DNA of 64,000 nucleotides from NCBI RefSeq assembly GCF_021502585.1, contig NZ_JAKFGM010000002.1:124001-188000 (forward strand), given 5' to 3'. The DNA comes from Sphingomonas cremea. Lineage in GTDB: Bacteria; Pseudomonadota; Alphaproteobacteria; Sphingomonadales; Sphingomonadaceae. The translations under genes were made by a program, and so were the position numbers. The notes under the pieces were generated by a model. It was given only the letters and a program-made list of their open reading frames with translations. It did no database searches and had not been told where the DNA came from. Shown here one piece after another: positions 62,801 to 64,000 of this stretch. How positions within the stretch are numbered: the stretch's first letter is position 1; each line of letters begins with the position of its first letter.

Positions 62801-64000
62801 GCGCTGGCAGAGATGCCGCTCGCGTTCTGCACGAGGCCCGGTACGCTGGCGCTCGCCAATGCAGCGAGGGTGCCGGCGGCGCTGGCGATCGCAGCGACGT
62901 CGATCGTGCCCGCGTTCGTCAGGCTGACGCTGGCCGAAGAGCCAACTGCAGTTTGCGCAATGACGAGACCGGCGTTGGCAATGGCGTGGGCAGTGGCCCC
63001 TGACTTGGCAAGTGCGACTGCGCTCTGATCGATTGAGCCGTTGTTGGTGAGCGAAGCGGCTGCTGTTGCACCAACCGCGCCGGATTTGATCCCCGTGGCA
63101 ACATGCGCGGAGGCGGAAACAAACCCGGCAGTGCCGACTGCAGCCGCGAAAGCATCAATGCCAATGTCGCCATCGTTGGTTAGCGAGACGCTTGCGCTCG
63201 AACCCAGTGCGTAGTGGCCGATTCCGGTGCCGACGGTCCCATGCGCGAACACGGATGCACCGCCAACGGCGGTCGCACCCGCCGAAATATCGATAGTTCC
63301 TGCATTGTCGAGTGCCGCAGACGCGACGCTCCCCGACGCATTCTGCGAAATGCCGACTCCGACGCTTGCGGAGGCAAAGGTGCCGAAAGACGAGCCGTTT
63401 GCGGATGCGTCGGCGCCGATATTGATCACGCCGCCGGCCAGGTTGCTAAGCGTAATGGCTGCCGCGCTTCCGGCATTTGCGTCCTGGACAATACCGAAGT
63501 TTACGGTGGCGAAGGCATCAGGGGATGTGCCTATCGGAGCTGTCGCGAGGGCATGAATATCCAGGGAACCGGCGTTGGTTAGGTCTACCGACGCATTGCC
63601 TACTGCATTGCCTTGCTCGAACACACCGGTCTGCACAAGTGCGTTGGCGGTATTGGTTCCTGACGTCGCTTCGGCAGCAATCTGTACGGAGCCGTCGTTG
63701 ATGAGGCTCATGCCGACGTCCCCGGCGAACGTTGGCTGCGGCCCGACTGCTGTCGCGACATATCGAACTTCGCCGGTCAGGACACTGTTGACAGTGGAGG
63801 CAGGGAAACCTCCGCCGCTATTGTAGACGCCAAAGTCGAAGTCGTCGCCAATGTTGCTGATGACGAGCGTATTGTTGGTGACATTCGGCCCGACAATTAA
63901 CGCGCCGATGCCTGGTTGGGTCGCAGCTTGTGCCGGCAACGCCGCGCCAAGTGCTGAAATGGATGCGCCCGTGAAAAGTGCAATGCGGCGGTTGAAGCTC
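56836..64000 (-). CDS. Giant Ala-rich autotransporter (5' end beyond the window)
   Basis: The reading frame is open to the window edge. Upstream of the first start-like codon (TTG at 63939) it encodes RRIALFTGASISALGAALPA and QAA, the end of a signal peptide, so the true start lies beyond 64000. More than 2,370 residues are visible. The passenger contains about 37 repeats of about 45 residues, each with an N-x-G-T/S-I/L-type turn, as in secreted beta-helices. A unique region with VDTYNQAAGGTIIYELQPAA follows, then the autotransporter beta-barrel (from about RVWFMGDYNWGKL to DHAVYGSIALAFGA). After the barrel a tail of about 55 residues holds two polyproline runs flanking CPDGSVILATDTC. It is translocated to the cell surface; its role is unknown (adhesion is usual for the family). 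Confidence 0.9.
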   Translation of the reverse strand, partial: SFNRRIALFTGASISALGAALPAQAATQPGIGALIVGPNVTNNTLVISNIGDDFDFGVYNSGGGFPASTVNSVLTGEVRYVATAVGPQPTFAGDVGMSLINDGSVQIAAEATSGTNTANALVQTGVFEQGNAVGNASVDLTNAGSLDIHALATAPIGTSPDAFATVNFGIVQDANAGSAAAITLSNLAGGVINIGADASANGSSFGTFASASVGVGISQNASGSVASAALDNAGTIDISAGATAVGGASVFAHGTVGTGIGHYALGSSASVSLTNDGDIGIDAFAAAVGTAGFVSASAHVATGIKSGAVGATAAASLTNNGSIDQSAVALAKSGATAHAIANAGLVIAQTAVGSSASVSLTNAGTIDVAAIASAAGTLAALASASVPGLVQNASGISASASLVNDGTVSFDASANASATGIGGVATANANADGVQQNVTGVTSADASYDNNGTLNVSALADAGAYATANANAYVSYAISQNASATGIGDAVAGITNDGTINVLADASAHGTKSGTSATNANANATVNDGLVQNVTAADGNASASISNVGTLNIDAVANAVASSAANAYALVSSAIDQDVTATSGDATASITNDGAIDVDAVAGAIGATANATATAYGVYQSAVAHDGNASATLTNNGDISVGGSANADGSSANANGYAYDGVAQYASATADGNASASLTNNGSIGLTAIASAEGDTANAYASATNIIVQEANATGTGNASLTLVNAAGGTGTAAFSGVLSAQVNATAHGVTIANATAYASVLLDQSANAQSGAASASIDNQGTIAVELGANAVSTGTASASATLEAAISQYASADAGGSASVDLTNSGLIDVALDATAQGGAGASARATISSAINQTASVTGGTGAASVELTNSGTMDFSVHALANATLNTADALASASINTGISQNATAADGNASVALTNDGTLTFSALATGNAQGSADVQATVSDVIDMVAVASGAGDASVALANSGSINMSATGNATAVTFADASVEVDDGFDLSATANGSGNASASLTNSGTITLAAVAHGAGSSADVDASVFSAVEVSASANGSGNATSSFTNSDTGVIDISAVASATATLGNANAAASITGGISQDASANTGDAVITLTNDGSVSLAASAVANATNTTAGNATAVATASEGIQQFASASAGGNASADLVNNGTVTLNAVASANAAFGYADASALVDSGLSQTAQAFGGGDATVTLTNSGTLDHTATAVAHGGTGASASAEAESAIYQTASATGGGDASVTLTNSGTINIGAFADAVGASGTALAYAHIDSGIFQGAYGSTVTLDNSGTINMDAVANATASTFASATAAITGIYQSATGATASASFTNSGTVTFDASANASGSSAVAQATVNDGLLQDVSGTAAGTASVTNSGDITANVAANAIAATNDAQASASAFSLIAQDVTAPVGIASVDNSGTLTIDAAAFASGADDAIATAGGTVVSQDMDGATQTATIDNSGSITATGAATAVAGTVGTANSATATVYVAGFGQNINSTAAGVSNITNSGSVSLNAVANATGDEYGQATATVTGIYQNMNGLGTQLVNVDNSGSFTAAATAVASGATGFASAVVYADDIDFNSGVGGEIEFDNSGDFAASAIAVSPGTANAFAVAVSGQAYGTAGAILTGTIDNSGSISAIASAAGGTYTTVVGVGTTATTLVGALSNATATGIYLESAGNTMTVNNSGSINVDAITANGDSVTDPLSPGGYASANGILVTNNGTSNGGANLFTLNNSGDIIVRVSGDGGATWHRGMAVDVASAPNNSVLNLLGGGNIYGNIDIVSGDVINVDNGETSFDGIVNPECMPPVFDGAASSCGQGTMNITGDGALFLRDRRVSGPANTYDGPSYVFVDTYNQAAGGTIIYELQPAAGGTQAIGTYPQIFANTANIDGNLVARITTPNGLFANSYFWNNVIDANTLNGTFDSCTLGGAYGSSPLLGLTCTYDATENVDLGLTRTAFDAVAGLTDNEEAVAAAIENVYGVGLTGPFGNLVAELFTLNLGNLLDAYDQLSGVEYPNYLHAVRNNTFVQNTFVNDQLDCAIDLRGIENCSDPTYQGRVWFMGDYNWGKLDSNNNAIGYDGNHWAGTLGGEYRMGHFTIGAFVGYRHLDVDYPDALVDSKIKGKGWQLGLTAAYDVGTWYVRGIGSYSSLDGNSTRDISIGTIEGSAKGDPDVNVWSFYGEGGYRFNVGSSSWVTPYLAIDYTSMKLQSFTENGGTGADLHFGSQTESQTSGVIGVKWTGNYNGIIPEAKIAYRNNFGGDLGVDAEFADAPSGSDFRKEENRKNGAFMAGLSLAGALGSNVSGRIGYLGQFNSEYKDHAVYGSIALAFGAPPPPPPPPPPPPPPPPPATQTCPDGSVILATDTCPPPPPPPPPPPPPPEPERG
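58770..63705 (-). repeat. About 37 degenerate repeats of about 45 codons in the autotransporter passenger
   Basis: Each unit encodes a motif like LTNSGTINI or LTNDGSVSL, then Ala/Ser/Asn-rich strands, a GIxQxAxA-like segment and a GxAxASxT return. Counting the N-x-G turn motifs gives about 37 units, spaced 43-47 residues apart. The units are diverged at nucleotide level, which argues for an old array with constant length. Confidence 0.85.

Noticed and set aside
57667-63826. Many long open frames on the plus strand opposite the autotransporter
   Set aside because: They are mirror images of the Ala/Ser/Thr-rich repeat codons in G+C-rich DNA. They lack start signals and family features, and the minus-strand frame continues as a signal peptide, repeats and a barrel.
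1-64000. tRNA or rRNA genes and an integrase-linked attachment site
   Set aside because: I looked for T-loop (GGTTCGAxTCC) and acceptor-stem patterns and for direct repeats flanking the phage-like block and found none that I could support.

Overview
The window reads as chromosomal DNA of a sphingomonad (Alphaproteobacteria, Sphingomonadales). The base composition is high in G+C. The tad/cpa locus has the alphaproteobacterial order, and several small families are typical of that group: the TauE/SafE plus TIGR02186 pair, DUF3008, an IalB-like protein beside rlmN, and very Ala-rich autotransporters. I found no rRNA, tRNA or CRISPR array.

Layout. 1-13.6 kb, minus strand: a nearly complete tad (Flp pilus) operon from the pilin gene flp through cpaB, cpaC, a short lipoprotein, tadG-like, two tadE-like genes, cpaE, cpaF, tadB, tadC and two TPR genes to cpaA. 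Many of its genes are joined by ATGA or TGATG overlaps. An IalB-like gene and the start of rlmN follow. 14-19.3 kb: membrane proteins, comprising three PAP2/Aur1-like phosphotransferases and a GT87-type glycosyltransferase, in visibly more A+T-rich DNA around 15-17 kb. 19.5-25.8 kb: a TauE/SafE exporter with its TIGR02186 partner, a HerA-like ATPase, a SulP transporter without a STAS domain, and a b561-type cytochrome.

26-41.5 kb: an accessory zone of small membrane proteins, a MutT-like Nudix enzyme, an XRE regulator with a membrane partner, a class II amidotransferase, a SIMPL protein and a secreted creatininase homologue. A family of hairpin-forming repeats is scattered through it (about 18 units at 13 places, all in one orientation). 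The last part, 35.9-41.4 kb, is a sulfate uptake operon: an Rrf2 regulator with four cysteines, a sulfate-binding protein, an OprP-like porin, cysT, cysW and a short cysA.

41.6-45.4 kb: a phage-type recombination block (ERF annealing protein, YqaJ nuclease, HNH protein, zinc-ribbon protein) with no integrase or structural genes. 45.7-51.6 kb: housekeeping-like genes: an M23 peptidase, a Suv3-like helicase with an S4 protein and FdxA, and an EF-hand protein. 51.6-56.7 kb: cysD and a cysN-cysC fusion downstream of a TPR-sulfotransferase. 56.8-64 kb: a giant autotransporter, cut at its 5' end by the window edge, with about 37 Ala-rich repeats of about 45 residues and an unusual proline/cysteine tail after the barrel.

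A recurring theme is sulfur. Sulfate import (CysTWA with a dedicated porin, and SulP) and PAPS synthesis (CysD, CysNC) sit in one window with a sulfotransferase. No sulfate-reduction gene is present here. This suggests that at least part of the sulfate is used for sulfation. The main unexplained features are the one-orientation hairpin family, the sulfation module beside the giant surface protein, and the autotransporter tail.
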